Positions 15,310 to 24,248 of a stretch of DNA of 64,000 nt are shown here, piece by piece. How positions within the stretch are numbered: the stretch's first letter is position 1; each line of letters starts with the position of its first letter. The notes beneath the pieces are model-generated. The model searched no databases. It saw nothing but the letters and a program-made list of their open reading frames with translations, and was not told the origin of the DNA. A program made the position numbers and the translations under genes. Source of the DNA: VMCP01 sp964408945 (lineage in GTDB: Bacteria; Bacteroidota; Bacteroidia; NS11-12g; UBA955); the NCBI GenBank assembly GCA_964408945.1, contig CAYPBJ010000007.1, positions 24,345 to 88,344 of the forward strand, given 5' to 3'.

Positions 15310-17291
15310 TGGTTAACTGGTACGCCTGGCCTGTGGCCCTTGGCGGGGCCGTAGCAGTTACATTTCTCGTTTACGGAAACCAATGGAAGTCTATAAAAGC
15401 TCTTCTCAGGTTTTTTGCCACATTTTTGCTCCTTTTTTTACTATTTAGTCCTTCTTGGAACGCTGAGAAATCATTTCAACGCAAACCAATTATTTCCCTG
15501 TTTATTGACGCGAGTGAATCAGCCCGCAAAGAAAGTATCCCTCTTTCCAAAGATTTTAAAAGGGAACTTACTGAAAAATTTGGTGATGATATTCAATTGA
15601 ATGAATTTTTCTTTGGGTCTGAGGTTGCTGATGACATTAATGACTCTATTGGATTTTCCACTCGATTAGATAAGGTAACAGAGTTTATCAAGCAAGAGGC
15701 GGTGCAACCTGAAGCTTGTATATTGATTTCCGATGGTATTGTAAACAGAGGCGGAAGTCCGCTGTTGAATCAAGTAAAAAGCCCCATTTTCGCTCTTGGA
15801 ATAGGTGATCCAAAAATATACCCAGATGCAATTGTTTCATCTTTAACAGTGAATGAATCTGTTTTTAAAGGAAATGATTTTGAAGTTGAAGCAGCCATCC
15901 AAACAGAATTGTTGAAAGGCTCAAAAGTGGTTGTCGATTTTTTTCAGAAAGGAAAATTAGTGGAATCTATTTCGCTCACTTCTCAAAGTGACCTCGATAT
16001 GCAAAGAGTTGTTTTCAGAGGAAAAGGTGAAGTTGAAGGTTTGAATGATCTTCTAGTCAAAGCTCGGCCCATTAACACTCAGGAAAAGAATACCTACAAC
16101 AATATTAAAACGTCTGTGATTGAAGTGGTATCGCTGAAAAAGAAGATAGCCCTTTTGTACAATACGGTTCATCCCGATCTCGGTGCCATAAGAAATGCTT
16201 TAAAAGGAGTAGAACAATTTGAATTGATCGAATCAAAGAGTATTTCAGAACTGCCTCCAAATACCCATGCAGTTATAGCGTTTAATATAAAAAATGACGC
16301 TTTTAATGAATTGAAAAAGAGCGGTTTGCCTTTTTGGTTGTTTTCAGACGCAACCAGTCAATTATCTTTAGAGACTTCTATCTTAAACAGAGCAATTCCT
16401 GCCAAAAATCAGTCAGTCACTCCAGAAGTGAATAAGGATTTTGAACTGTTTTCATTAGAGGCACTTCCATTTCCGTTTAAAAGTGTTGATATTCCCTTGC
16501 TGAAATTAAATATCCCCCGAGAAAAAATCCAAATATTTCAGCAATGGAATCGAGTAAATACAAATTTGCCACTCTCTTTTGCCGATGATTCTGAGGGGAG
16601 GAAGTTGTATTTTGTGGGATTTGGAATTTGGAAGTGGCGTATTCAAGAGTTGAAACAGACTAGCGAAAGTAAATGGTTTGATCAATGGGTAAGAAGCAAT
16701 GTTGATTGGTTAAGTAACCAAAATTTGAAAGGAAAGAATATTGAGTGGAGTCTAAGTAAGAGTAATTGGATCGTAGGATTGCAGGGGAAATTCAAGTTTA
16801 GTCTTTATGATGGCGCTTCAAAAAAGGTTGATAATGCAAATGTATCATGCACTATTACAGATAAAGTTGGTAAATCTCAAAACATTGGTTTAACCACTAA
16901 TTTAGCCTTATTTACTGGGGTTTTTAGGCCGAGTATTGGTGGAAGACATACCCTAAAAGTGCAACTTAAAACACCTATTCCTGGGGTAAATCAAAGAGAG
17001 TTCACTCAATTTATTGAGGTAGACACAGTTTCTTTGGAATTGCAAACCATGAAAGCCAATCATGATCTGCTTAACGATTTGAGCCATAAATCTGAGGGTG
17101 GATTTTATCTAGCAAAAAACAAAGGAATAGACTCTGTAATGGCCCAATTAATAAAAAGAGAACTCGATAAACCTCGAATTGAAATTTTGCAAAGCAGAAT
17201 TTTTGCAACTGACGAAGTCTTATTTTTGTGTCTCATTGTTTTACTTTTTGGTGCAGAATGGTTTTTAAGGAAATGGGAAGGCAAGATTTAA
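15309..17291 (+). CDS. VWA-like membrane protein of unknown function
   Basis: 660 residues. Two N-terminal transmembrane helices (about 5-21 and 30-48) precede a von Willebrand factor A-like domain with a MIDAS-like strand (PIISLFIDASES, about 60-71) and ACILISDGIVNRGG (about 137-150). The central periplasmic part is beta-rich. A third helix lies at the extreme C-terminus (VLFLCLIVLLFGAEWFL) with a short positive tail. This architecture recurs in Bacteroidota next to BatA-type proteins, but no specific role is known to me. It starts within the stop codon of the T9SS gene and overlaps mnmA by 19 nt. Confidence 0.65.
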   Translation: MVNWYAWPVALGGAVAVTFLVYGNQWKSIKALLRFFATFLLLFLLFSPSWNAEKSFQRKPIISLFIDASESARKESIPLSKDFKRELTEKFGDDIQLNEFFFGSEVADDINDSIGFSTRLDKVTEFIKQEAVQPEACILISDGIVNRGGSPLLNQVKSPIFALGIGDPKIYPDAIVSSLTVNESVFKGNDFEVEAAIQTELLKGSKVVVDFFQKGKLVESISLTSQSDLDMQRVVFRGKGEVEGLNDLLVKARPINTQEKNTYNNIKTSVIEVVSLKKKIALLYNTVHPDLGAIRNALKGVEQFELIESKSISELPPNTHAVIAFNIKNDAFNELKKSGLPFWLFSDATSQLSLETSILNRAIPAKNQSVTPEVNKDFELFSLEALPFPFKSVDIPLLKLNIPREKIQIFQQWNRVNTNLPLSFADDSEGRKLYFVGFGIWKWRIQELKQTSESKWFDQWVRSNVDWLSNQNLKGKNIEWSLSKSNWIVGLQGKFKFSLYDGASKKVDNANVSCTITDKVGKSQNIGLTTNLALFTGVFRPSIGGRHTLKVQLKTPIPGVNQREFTQFIEVDTVSLELQTMKANHDLLNDLSHKSEGGFYLAKNKGIDSVMAQLIKRELDKPRIEILQSRIFATDEVLFLCLIVLLFGAEWFLRKWEGKI

Positions 17292-18511
17292 ATTACAAAC
17301 CAAAGGTAGTCGTAGGGCTTTCAGGTGGGGTGGATAGCTCAGTAGCAGCTTATCTTCTTCAGCAGCAAGGGTACGAAGTCATTGGTCTTTTTATGCGTAA
17401 TTGGAACGATGCTTCAGTAACTTTAGAAGATGAATGTCCGTGGATTGATGATTCTAGAGACGCCCTTATGGTTGCTGAGAAATTAGGCATCCCTTTTCAA
17501 GTGATTGATTTAAGTGAAACATATAAAGAACGCATAGTTGATTATATGTTCAATGAATATGAATTAGGACGAACTCCGAATCCCGACGTACTTTGCAATA
17601 GAGAAATTAAGTTTGATGTATTCCTAAAAGCGGCCATGGGATTGGGCGCTGATTTTGTAGCTACTGGACATTATGTTCGAAAAGATTCCTTGATAAATGA
17701 TGAAGGGGATGAAGTTTTTCGATTGCTCAGAGGGGTGGACCCAAATAAGGATCAAAGTTATTTTTTATGTCAACTCAATCAATATCAGCTTTCCAAAGCA
17801 TTGTTTCCTATCGGTGAACTATTAAAGCCTAAAGTTCGAGAGATTGCGCATGAAATTGATTTGTCAACTGCTGCAAAGAAAGATTCTCAAGGACTATGTT
17901 TTATCGGGAAAGTAAGTTTGCCTGATTTTCTCCAACAGAAGTTATCTATCAAGAAAGGTTTAGTTAAAGAAATTGACGTAAACGATTCAGCGGTTCAGAA
18001 TTATTTCAATAAGATCAGTGAACACGTAACTCCAGATGCCGCTGTTTTAAGGTTCAATCCGGCTTTAAGTTCATCAAAAACTGTAGGCGAGCACAAGGGG
18101 GCACATTTTTACACTTGGGGTCAACGTAAAGGACTCCAAATTGGGGGTAAACCTATGCCTTTGTTTGTTTTGGCTACGGACGTTGATGAAAATATCATTT
18201 ATGTTGGACAAGGAGAGGAGCATGGAGCGATGTATTATCGGGGATTGTATGTAAATACTACTGAAATTCAATGGATTAGACCTGATTTAGCGTCTGATTT
18301 TTTGCAAGATTCATCAGTTATTACTCCAAATTTCAATTTGAAATGCCAAATTAGATACAGACAAACTGCATTTGATTGTGCTTTAGTGTCTAGCCCTGAA
18401 GGTGGGGTAGTAGTTGTATTTAAAGAATTACAAAAAAATGCAACTCCCGGTCAATTTGTAGCTGTCTATTGTGATGAAGAGTTGATTTTTAGCGGAGTAA
18501 TTTCACTATAG
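17273..18511 (+). CDS. mnmA: tRNA-specific 2-thiouridylase MnmA
   Basis: 412 residues. The enzyme thiolates U34 of Lys, Glu and Gln tRNAs. The PP-loop is SGGVDSS (about residues 16-22), the catalytic Cys are C108 (PDVLCNREIKF) and C209 (DSQGLCFIG), and the ATP/tRNA motif is GHYVRKD. The C-terminal barrel is present. The ATG at 17273 was chosen because only about 10 residues normally precede the first strand; the frame also opens at 17228 and 17258, deeper inside the upstream gene. A bulky loop of about 30 residues follows the second Cys (around VNDSAVQNYFNKISEHVTPD), longer than in E. coli MnmA as far as I recall. Confidence 0.93.
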   Translation: MGRQDLNYKPKVVVGLSGGVDSSVAAYLLQQQGYEVIGLFMRNWNDASVTLEDECPWIDDSRDALMVAEKLGIPFQVIDLSETYKERIVDYMFNEYELGRTPNPDVLCNREIKFDVFLKAAMGLGADFVATGHYVRKDSLINDEGDEVFRLLRGVDPNKDQSYFLCQLNQYQLSKALFPIGELLKPKVREIAHEIDLSTAAKKDSQGLCFIGKVSLPDFLQQKLSIKKGLVKEIDVNDSAVQNYFNKISEHVTPDAAVLRFNPALSSSKTVGEHKGAHFYTWGQRKGLQIGGKPMPLFVLATDVDENIIYVGQGEEHGAMYYRGLYVNTTEIQWIRPDLASDFLQDSSVITPNFNLKCQIRYRQTAFDCALVSSPEGGVVVVFKELQKNATPGQFVAVYCDEELIFSGVISL

Positions 18512-18584
18512 ATTTTTTTAGTAGCTGTCAATAAATTGTAATCATTGATTTTTCAGGCTTCATTTAAAGTGTTTTTTGTGTCTT

Positions 18585-18646
18585 AAGCCTGTAAGGCTTG
18601 GCAATAAACCTTGGGTTTTTTCGTTGTTGTCGTGAAACGACAAACG
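18585..18646 (+). other. Three consecutive hairpins between mnmA and the giant T9SS gene
   Basis: Perfect stems occur one after another: AAGCCT-GTA-AGGCTT (18585-18599), AAACC-TTG-GGTTT followed by further T (about 18607-18621), and TTGTCGT-GAA-ACGACAA (18627-18643). The first two could terminate mnmA transcription. The third lies about 40 nt before the ATG at 18681 and would be in the leader of the next gene. No known riboswitch was recognised. Confidence 0.55.
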
Positions 18647-18680
18647 GGGTTTGATTGTTATATAAAAAGACACAGTTAAA

Positions 18681-21600
18681 ATGAAACATAAATACAAAGG
18701 TATTTTAAAAGGAATCTTGACGTTCTGGATGATTTTCTTGGCGTCCGAAGGAAAGGCACAAATCAGTTCAACGGGAAAGGAATTTTACATGTCATTCATG
18801 GAAATGGAGACACGGAATGGCGGGTTTCCAGACACCTTGTTGATCTTTGTAACCTCACCTATAAACACCACTTTAGTTTTAGATAACCCACGCTTAACTG
18901 GCTCTTCGGCATCGTATACTATCCAGGCAAATAAAGTCAATCGTATTTCAGTAGACGTAAACTTTTATTATCCAGTTGGGTCTGAATTCGCCTCAACTGA
19001 TGTTAACAGTCGACGTGGATTGCGCATAGTTGCCAAAGACCCTGTCAACGTTTATTGTATGAATTTGGAGCTGAATCGTTCGGATGGAACTTTCGTTTTG
19101 CCTTATGAATCCATTCCTGCGGCTCCCGAGTTTTACGTAGTTTCATTTCCTCCAAACGCTCCAACCGGATCTTTTCCTAATGTAACTTCCTCTTATGGTG
19201 AGAGTGAGTTTGTAATTATTGCCATGGATAATAACGTGACTGTTGAAATAACACCTACAGCCCCTACCAAAGGCGGTAAAGCTGCAGGTACTGCCTTCAC
19301 AATTACGATGCAAAAAGGACAAATTTATCAAGTCCAGTCTGTGAAAGCTACGGGAACGAATAATACAGATCCAGCTGCAACTTCATGGGCAGCAACAGGC
19401 GCAAAAGCAGGTGATTTGACGGGTACAAGAGTCAGAGTAATCAATGGATGCGGTAAAATAAACGTTTTTTCAGGAAATAGATCAGCTCACGTGACTAAAG
19501 GTAATTGCGGGGGTGGTGTTAACGGGAGAGACCATTTATACACGCAAGTTCTACCAACAAATGCTTTAGGAAAAGATTATGTATTGATGCCGTTTAGGAA
19601 TCAAACGGGTGGATATGCTGTGAAAATTGTAGCTGCCTCTGATAATACCGTTGTAACCATTAATGGCACTGTGGTTGCTACTATCGCAAAAGCTGGAGAA
19701 TGGGTTTATCGTCATGTGACTACAAGTGCTGCTACTTGTATTAATACATCAAAGCCGGCCTACGTAGTTCAGTACATGAAAAATGGGGTTTGTTCAGGTT
19801 TGACGGGTAACAATGGAGATCCTGCAATTTTCATTTCTCCAGATGTGAATCAACGTTTAATTAAAACCATTGTAGGAACTGCAACTACCTCAAATATGAA
19901 TCAACATTGGGTAAACGTTTTGGTTGACCAATCAGCAAAGAATGCAGTATTCTTGAATGGTACAAAAGTGGCAGCAACGAGTTTTACTGATTACACTTGT
20001 AGTGGTAAAAATTATTCATATGCCCAACTAAGCGTAGCAAATCCAAGTTCCAATACATTGCAATGTGATAGTGGAATGATTGTAGTGGCATACGGTGTTG
20101 GCCCTTACGAAAGTTATTCCTATTCAGCGGGAGCTTTATTTGAGAACATTGAATATGATTATGACATCAAACGAAAAGGTAAATGTCCAAGTGAGCCCGT
20201 TAAACTAGTATCTAAAAATAAAAATTCAAAAATCAAAGGTACAAAGTGGAATTTTGGCGACGGTTCTCCCGAAGAGTGGGGAGACTCAGTTACGCATAAA
20301 TTTTCAAAAATCGGAACTTACTATGTTCTGATGAAAGTGGTGGTTCCAAATGCTTGTAATAAGGACGATACCATCATCAGAAGTAAAATTATCAACGTTT
20401 TACCTGGACCCGTTTTCAATTTTCCTGATACAACTACTCAATGTGCGAACACTTTAAATGTGGAATTGAAAGTTCCTTCATCCTCTAAATTTACTTATAA
20501 GTGGCATGATAACTCAACAAAAAATACTTACACCGCTACTAAAGATGGGTTTGCCTGGGTAAGAGTTTTAGATACATCTACTAATTGCGCTGCAGCTGAT
20601 ACTACTTATGTGAGAAGAGCCAATGTGATTTATGCAGGCATTAAATACGATACTTTGAACCAATGTTACAAGCAAAATGTATTTGATATGACTGATGGTA
20701 GCAAATACAACGGTGATGGTTGGAAACTTTCTTGGTGGTCTGCAGAATATCAGCACACCAAAGCAATTACAAAAAAAGATAGCGTTAGAGATTTTAAAAT
20801 ATCTTTCGATTCATTGAGTACAAACAATCTAAGGTATATAGTTCAATCGAGAAAAGGGTGTCGAGATACTTTAGATACAACGTTAATAGTACATCCTTAT
20901 CCAATCGCAAAAATCAATTTCCCAGTTACTCATTTCTGCCAAAATGCAATTGCAAATGTCATAGACAGCAGCAGTAGTCCTTTGGGCGTGGGAAGGTCGT
21001 TTTGGGATTTTGGTGATGGATCTGCAAAAGACACCAGCAGCGATAGAAAGGGCAGGCATGTTTTCAAGTATGCAGATACATTCAATATAAGACTTATTAC
21101 TCAAACTCCATATTTCTGCCATGACACGATTGATTCACTGTTTATTGTTTATCCTGTAGCCAAAACAACCATTGGCAGTAAGATCTTTGACCAATGTAAG
21201 AAAACCAATAAGTTTGAATTTTACGATAATACAACCATTGCAATTGGTTCATTTACTGATGAATGGCAAATAGCTGGTAAGTCATATCCAAATCAGGGTA
21301 CATTGACCAATATCAAGTTCTCCGACACTGGAACTCAAAAGATATTGTTGATCACTGAAACAGATAAGGGTTGCAGAGATAGCGCCCGTTCAACGGTATT
21401 TGTAGCGCCCGAGCCCAAAGCCATCTTGACTGTTACCGATAGTTCAAATTGTTTTCAAGGGCATTTTTTCGATTTAGAGTGCAGAAGTACCGTGCCTTCG
21501 AATAGCCAGTTAACTTCTAGAAGTGATTGGAAATATAGCGACGGCACAACCAATTATGCTAAGGTGATTACTTCCAAAAAGTTTAATACTGAAGGAGTTT

Positions 21601-23228
21601 ATTGGGTTCGTTTAATAGCTACAACCGTTCATGGTTGTATGGATTCGGTTCAGAAGAACCTTACTGTTTACAAAGTACCGGATGCATCGATTAGCCCAGA
21701 TAATGCTATTGGTTGTTTGGTAGGTAATAGATTTAATTTCAAAAGCGCGAATACTTGGAACGCCGGAGGAAAGTTATTTCATGATTGGACATTTGGAGAT
21801 GGTTCTAGCTCCTCAAACGATTCATTTGTAAAGATTTATGCTGCAGTTGGAATATACAATGTGAAGCATGTGGTGACCTCTAATCAAAGTTGTAAAGATT
21901 CTGCGGTGACTACTGTTACGGTGGTTAATACTCCTACTGCTAATTTTACTGTAAATAAAGATACTGCTTGCTTTTATTCGCAAGATTTTGACTTCGTAGA
22001 TAAGACTAATTTCTCAGGCACATATACTGTTTTGTGGGACTTTAATGATGGAAACAAAGCAAATGGTTCTACTTATTTAAATAAAACATTTACCACCACA
22101 GGTAAGTATCCCGTGAAAATGGTCATCACATCTAGTCAAGGCTGTAAGGATTCTATGACTAAAGATGTGAGAATTTTCGCCGTTCCAGTAGCTAAATTTA
22201 CTGTGAATGACGATGAACAATGTGTTCAAAATAATAGTTTCGTCTTTACGAATTCATCTAATGAGAATGGAGCTACTGTTCCAGTGATGTATGGTTGGCA
22301 AATTGCAGGCGGTAGTGGAACACCCATACAAGTTTTGCAGAAAAATATACCAACCCAAACTTTGACTGATACTGGTTTCAAAGTGGTTACTTTGGGTGTT
22401 GCATCAGCTGAAGGATGTTTGTCAACTCAATCTCTAAGCATATATGTAGCTGAGACACCATTGGTGTCAATTACTGGTAAAGATGCTTGTGCAAGTGAAG
22501 AAATACAATTTGGTAGTTTGCTCCTGCTCAATAAAGGCACTGCATCGTATTCATGGGACTTTGGCAATGGCGGTACATCCACATCTTCAAGTCCTAAATA
22601 CACTTACACCACTGCAGGAGCTTATTTAGTCAATTTGAATGTAACTAGTTCGTACGGTTGCATAGGCAAGGCAACAGCTTATCCAGTCAATATATATGTT
22701 AAGCCCAAAGCCAGTTTTACTTCTGAGTATTTATTGAGTAAAGGCTTGGAAACTGATTGGAGATTTGACTTTACGGGTTCAGGGGCGACTGATTTGGAAT
22801 GGATATTCCAAGATGGGCAAGTAGATTACGGAATGGGTCCAATAAATAAAACTTTCAGTGCTACAGGAGATTTTAAAGTGAGACTAATGGCATCTACACC
22901 TGCAGGATGTAAAGACAGTGCTTCTGCAGTGATTTTCTTGAAGCCTGAATTACTGATGTGGCTACCAACAGCTTTCAGTCCAAATATTGACGGATTGAAT
23001 GAAGGATTTGGTCCTTACACGACTTTTGGATTGGAACGATACGAATTTATGATTTTTGATCGTTGGGGAAATATCATGTGGAAGACTACTAAGCCAGATG
23101 AGAAGTGGTTAGGAATTGACAGCGAAGGGGTTAAAGTGCCAGAAGGTGTTTATGGTTACTCCATGGTATTCAGATATGTTGACAACCAATTGTATACTTA
23201 CAAAGGAACTGTAACATTGTTGAATTAG
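18681..23228 (+). CDS. Giant PKD-repeat surface protein with IgGFc-binding-like N-terminus and T9SS type B sorting domain
   Basis: 1515 residues. A signal peptide (about 1-27) is followed by a region to about residue 480 that resembles the IgGFc-binding protein N-terminal domain (STGKEFYMSFMEME). At least six PKD-like units follow, marked by NFGDGS (about 522), WDFGDGS (about 774), TFGDGSS (about 1035), WDFNDGN (about 1118), WDFGNGG (about 1291) and IFQDGQ (about 1373), with paired cysteines in between. The C-terminal 90 residues are the gliding-motility/CHU_C type sorting domain (LPTAFSPNIDGLNEGF, FDRWGNIMW, PEGVYGY, GTVTLLN). It is predicted to be exported by the type IX system as an adhesin-like surface filament. 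The gene is flanked by an upstream hairpin cluster and a terminator. Confidence 0.88.
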   Translation: MKHKYKGILKGILTFWMIFLASEGKAQISSTGKEFYMSFMEMETRNGGFPDTLLIFVTSPINTTLVLDNPRLTGSSASYTIQANKVNRISVDVNFYYPVGSEFASTDVNSRRGLRIVAKDPVNVYCMNLELNRSDGTFVLPYESIPAAPEFYVVSFPPNAPTGSFPNVTSSYGESEFVIIAMDNNVTVEITPTAPTKGGKAAGTAFTITMQKGQIYQVQSVKATGTNNTDPAATSWAATGAKAGDLTGTRVRVINGCGKINVFSGNRSAHVTKGNCGGGVNGRDHLYTQVLPTNALGKDYVLMPFRNQTGGYAVKIVAASDNTVVTINGTVVATIAKAGEWVYRHVTTSAATCINTSKPAYVVQYMKNGVCSGLTGNNGDPAIFISPDVNQRLIKTIVGTATTSNMNQHWVNVLVDQSAKNAVFLNGTKVAATSFTDYTCSGKNYSYAQLSVANPSSNTLQCDSGMIVVAYGVGPYESYSYSAGALFENIEYDYDIKRKGKCPSEPVKLVSKNKNSKIKGTKWNFGDGSPEEWGDSVTHKFSKIGTYYVLMKVVVPNACNKDDTIIRSKIINVLPGPVFNFPDTTTQCANTLNVELKVPSSSKFTYKWHDNSTKNTYTATKDGFAWVRVLDTSTNCAAADTTYVRRANVIYAGIKYDTLNQCYKQNVFDMTDGSKYNGDGWKLSWWSAEYQHTKAITKKDSVRDFKISFDSLSTNNLRYIVQSRKGCRDTLDTTLIVHPYPIAKINFPVTHFCQNAIANVIDSSSSPLGVGRSFWDFGDGSAKDTSSDRKGRHVFKYADTFNIRLITQTPYFCHDTIDSLFIVYPVAKTTIGSKIFDQCKKTNKFEFYDNTTIAIGSFTDEWQIAGKSYPNQGTLTNIKFSDTGTQKILLITETDKGCRDSARSTVFVAPEPKAILTVTDSSNCFQGHFFDLECRSTVPSNSQLTSRSDWKYSDGTTNYAKVITSKKFNTEGVYWVRLIATTVHGCMDSVQKNLTVYKVPDASISPDNAIGCLVGNRFNFKSANTWNAGGKLFHDWTFGDGSSSSNDSFVKIYAAVGIYNVKHVVTSNQSCKDSAVTTVTVVNTPTANFTVNKDTACFYSQDFDFVDKTNFSGTYTVLWDFNDGNKANGSTYLNKTFTTTGKYPVKMVITSSQGCKDSMTKDVRIFAVPVAKFTVNDDEQCVQNNSFVFTNSSNENGATVPVMYGWQIAGGSGTPIQVLQKNIPTQTLTDTGFKVVTLGVASAEGCLSTQSLSIYVAETPLVSITGKDACASEEIQFGSLLLLNKGTASYSWDFGNGGTSTSSSPKYTYTTAGAYLVNLNVTSSYGCIGKATAYPVNIYVKPKASFTSEYLLSKGLETDWRFDFTGSGATDLEWIFQDGQVDYGMGPINKTFSATGDFKVRLMASTPAGCKDSASAVIFLKPELLMWLPTAFSPNIDGLNEGFGPYTTFGLERYEFMIFDRWGNIMWKTTKPDEKWLGIDSEGVKVPEGVYGYSMVFRYVDNQLYTYKGTVTLLN

Positions 23229-23246
23229 AATATTAAGATTTGGTAA

Positions 23247-23287
23247 ACAATAAAAAGGGCCGTCGCAAGACGGCCCTTTTTATTGTT
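23247..23287. terminator. Bidirectional rho-independent terminator
   Basis: An A-rich stretch, GGGCCGTC, a GCAA tetraloop, GACGGCCC and a T-rich stretch. The 8-bp GC stem is extended by A-T pairs on both sides. It lies between the convergent giant surface protein gene (+) and rpoD (-). Confidence 0.92.
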
Positions 23288-23309
23288 GGGCATGTAAATA
23301 ATCAGATGA

Positions 23310-24173
23310 TTAACCCAAATAGCTTTTCAGAATTTTGCTTTTGCTTGATTTTCTCAAACGACGTAACGCCTTTTCCTTGATTTGACGTACTCTTTCTCTG
23401 GTTAGACCTACTTTGTCTGAAATGTCTTCTAAGGTATGCGCGGCGTTGCCGTCAAGACCAAAGTAATACTTCAAGACATCGCGTTCTTTGTCGCTAAGAG
23501 TGGAGATTACCCTATTGATTTCATTTTGCAATGATTCATTCAAAAGGGGCATGTCTGGATTGGGCTCATCGTTGTTGTCAAGAACACCAAGCAGTGTGTT
23601 GTCTTCGCCTTCTGCCAAGGGAGCATCAATGCTTAGGTGTCTTCCTGAAGAACGCAGTGCGTTTTCTACTTCAGTAAGAGGGATTTCTAAAGAGTCAGCA
23701 ATTTCTTGTGGTGTTGGTTCTCTTTCAAGTTCTTGTTCCAAACGAGCTGCAGCTTGAGTGATACGCCCTAAACTTCCTACTTTATTTAAAGGAAGACGAA
23801 CAATACGACTCTGGTCTGCTAATGCTTGAAGAATGGATTGTCTGATCCACCATACTGCATAAGAAATAAATTTGAATCCGCGGGTTTCATCAAAGCGTTT
23901 TGCAGCTTTAATGAGGCCCATGTTCCCCTCATTGATGAGGTCACCCAAGGTAAGTCCTTGGTTTTGGTACTGCTTTGATACAGATACCACAAATCTTAAG
24001 TTGGCGTTAACCAGTTTTTCCAACGCAGCTTGGTCACCTTCTCTAATTCGCTGTGCGAGTTGAACTTCTTCTTGTGCATCAATCATTGGCACTTTTGAGA
24101 TTTCGTTCAAGTACTTGTCAAGGGACTTGTTTTCGCGGTTGGTAAACTGTTTTGAAATTTTTAACTGCCTCAT
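23310..24173 (-). CDS. rpoD: Primary RNA polymerase sigma factor RpoD (SigA), short Bacteroidota form
   Basis: 287 residues, lacking region 1.1 and the non-conserved insert of proteobacterial sigma70. Region 1.2 has LDKYLNEISKVPMIDAQEEV, region 2 has NLRFVVSVSKQYQNQGLTLG and KFISYAVWWIRQSILQALAD, region 3 has PTPQEIADSLEIPLTEVENA, and region 4 has LEDISDKVGLTRERVRQIKEKALRRLR. This is the housekeeping sigma that reads the -33/-7 promoters seen in this window. The gene is monocistronic, ending at the terminator shared with the giant surface protein gene. Confidence 0.96.
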   Translation of the reverse strand: MRQLKISKQFTNRENKSLDKYLNEISKVPMIDAQEEVQLAQRIREGDQAALEKLVNANLRFVVSVSKQYQNQGLTLGDLINEGNMGLIKAAKRFDETRGFKFISYAVWWIRQSILQALADQSRIVRLPLNKVGSLGRITQAAARLEQELEREPTPQEIADSLEIPLTEVENALRSSGRHLSIDAPLAEGEDNTLLGVLDNNDEPNPDMPLLNESLQNEINRVISTLSDKERDVLKYYFGLDGNAAHTLEDISDKVGLTRERVRQIKEKALRRLRKSSKSKILKSYLG

Positions 24174-24248
24174 GTATAAAAACGATAAAATTAGCCGTGC
24201 AAAATTACAATTTTTGCAACTAAAAAACCGATAAATTAATAACTTGTT

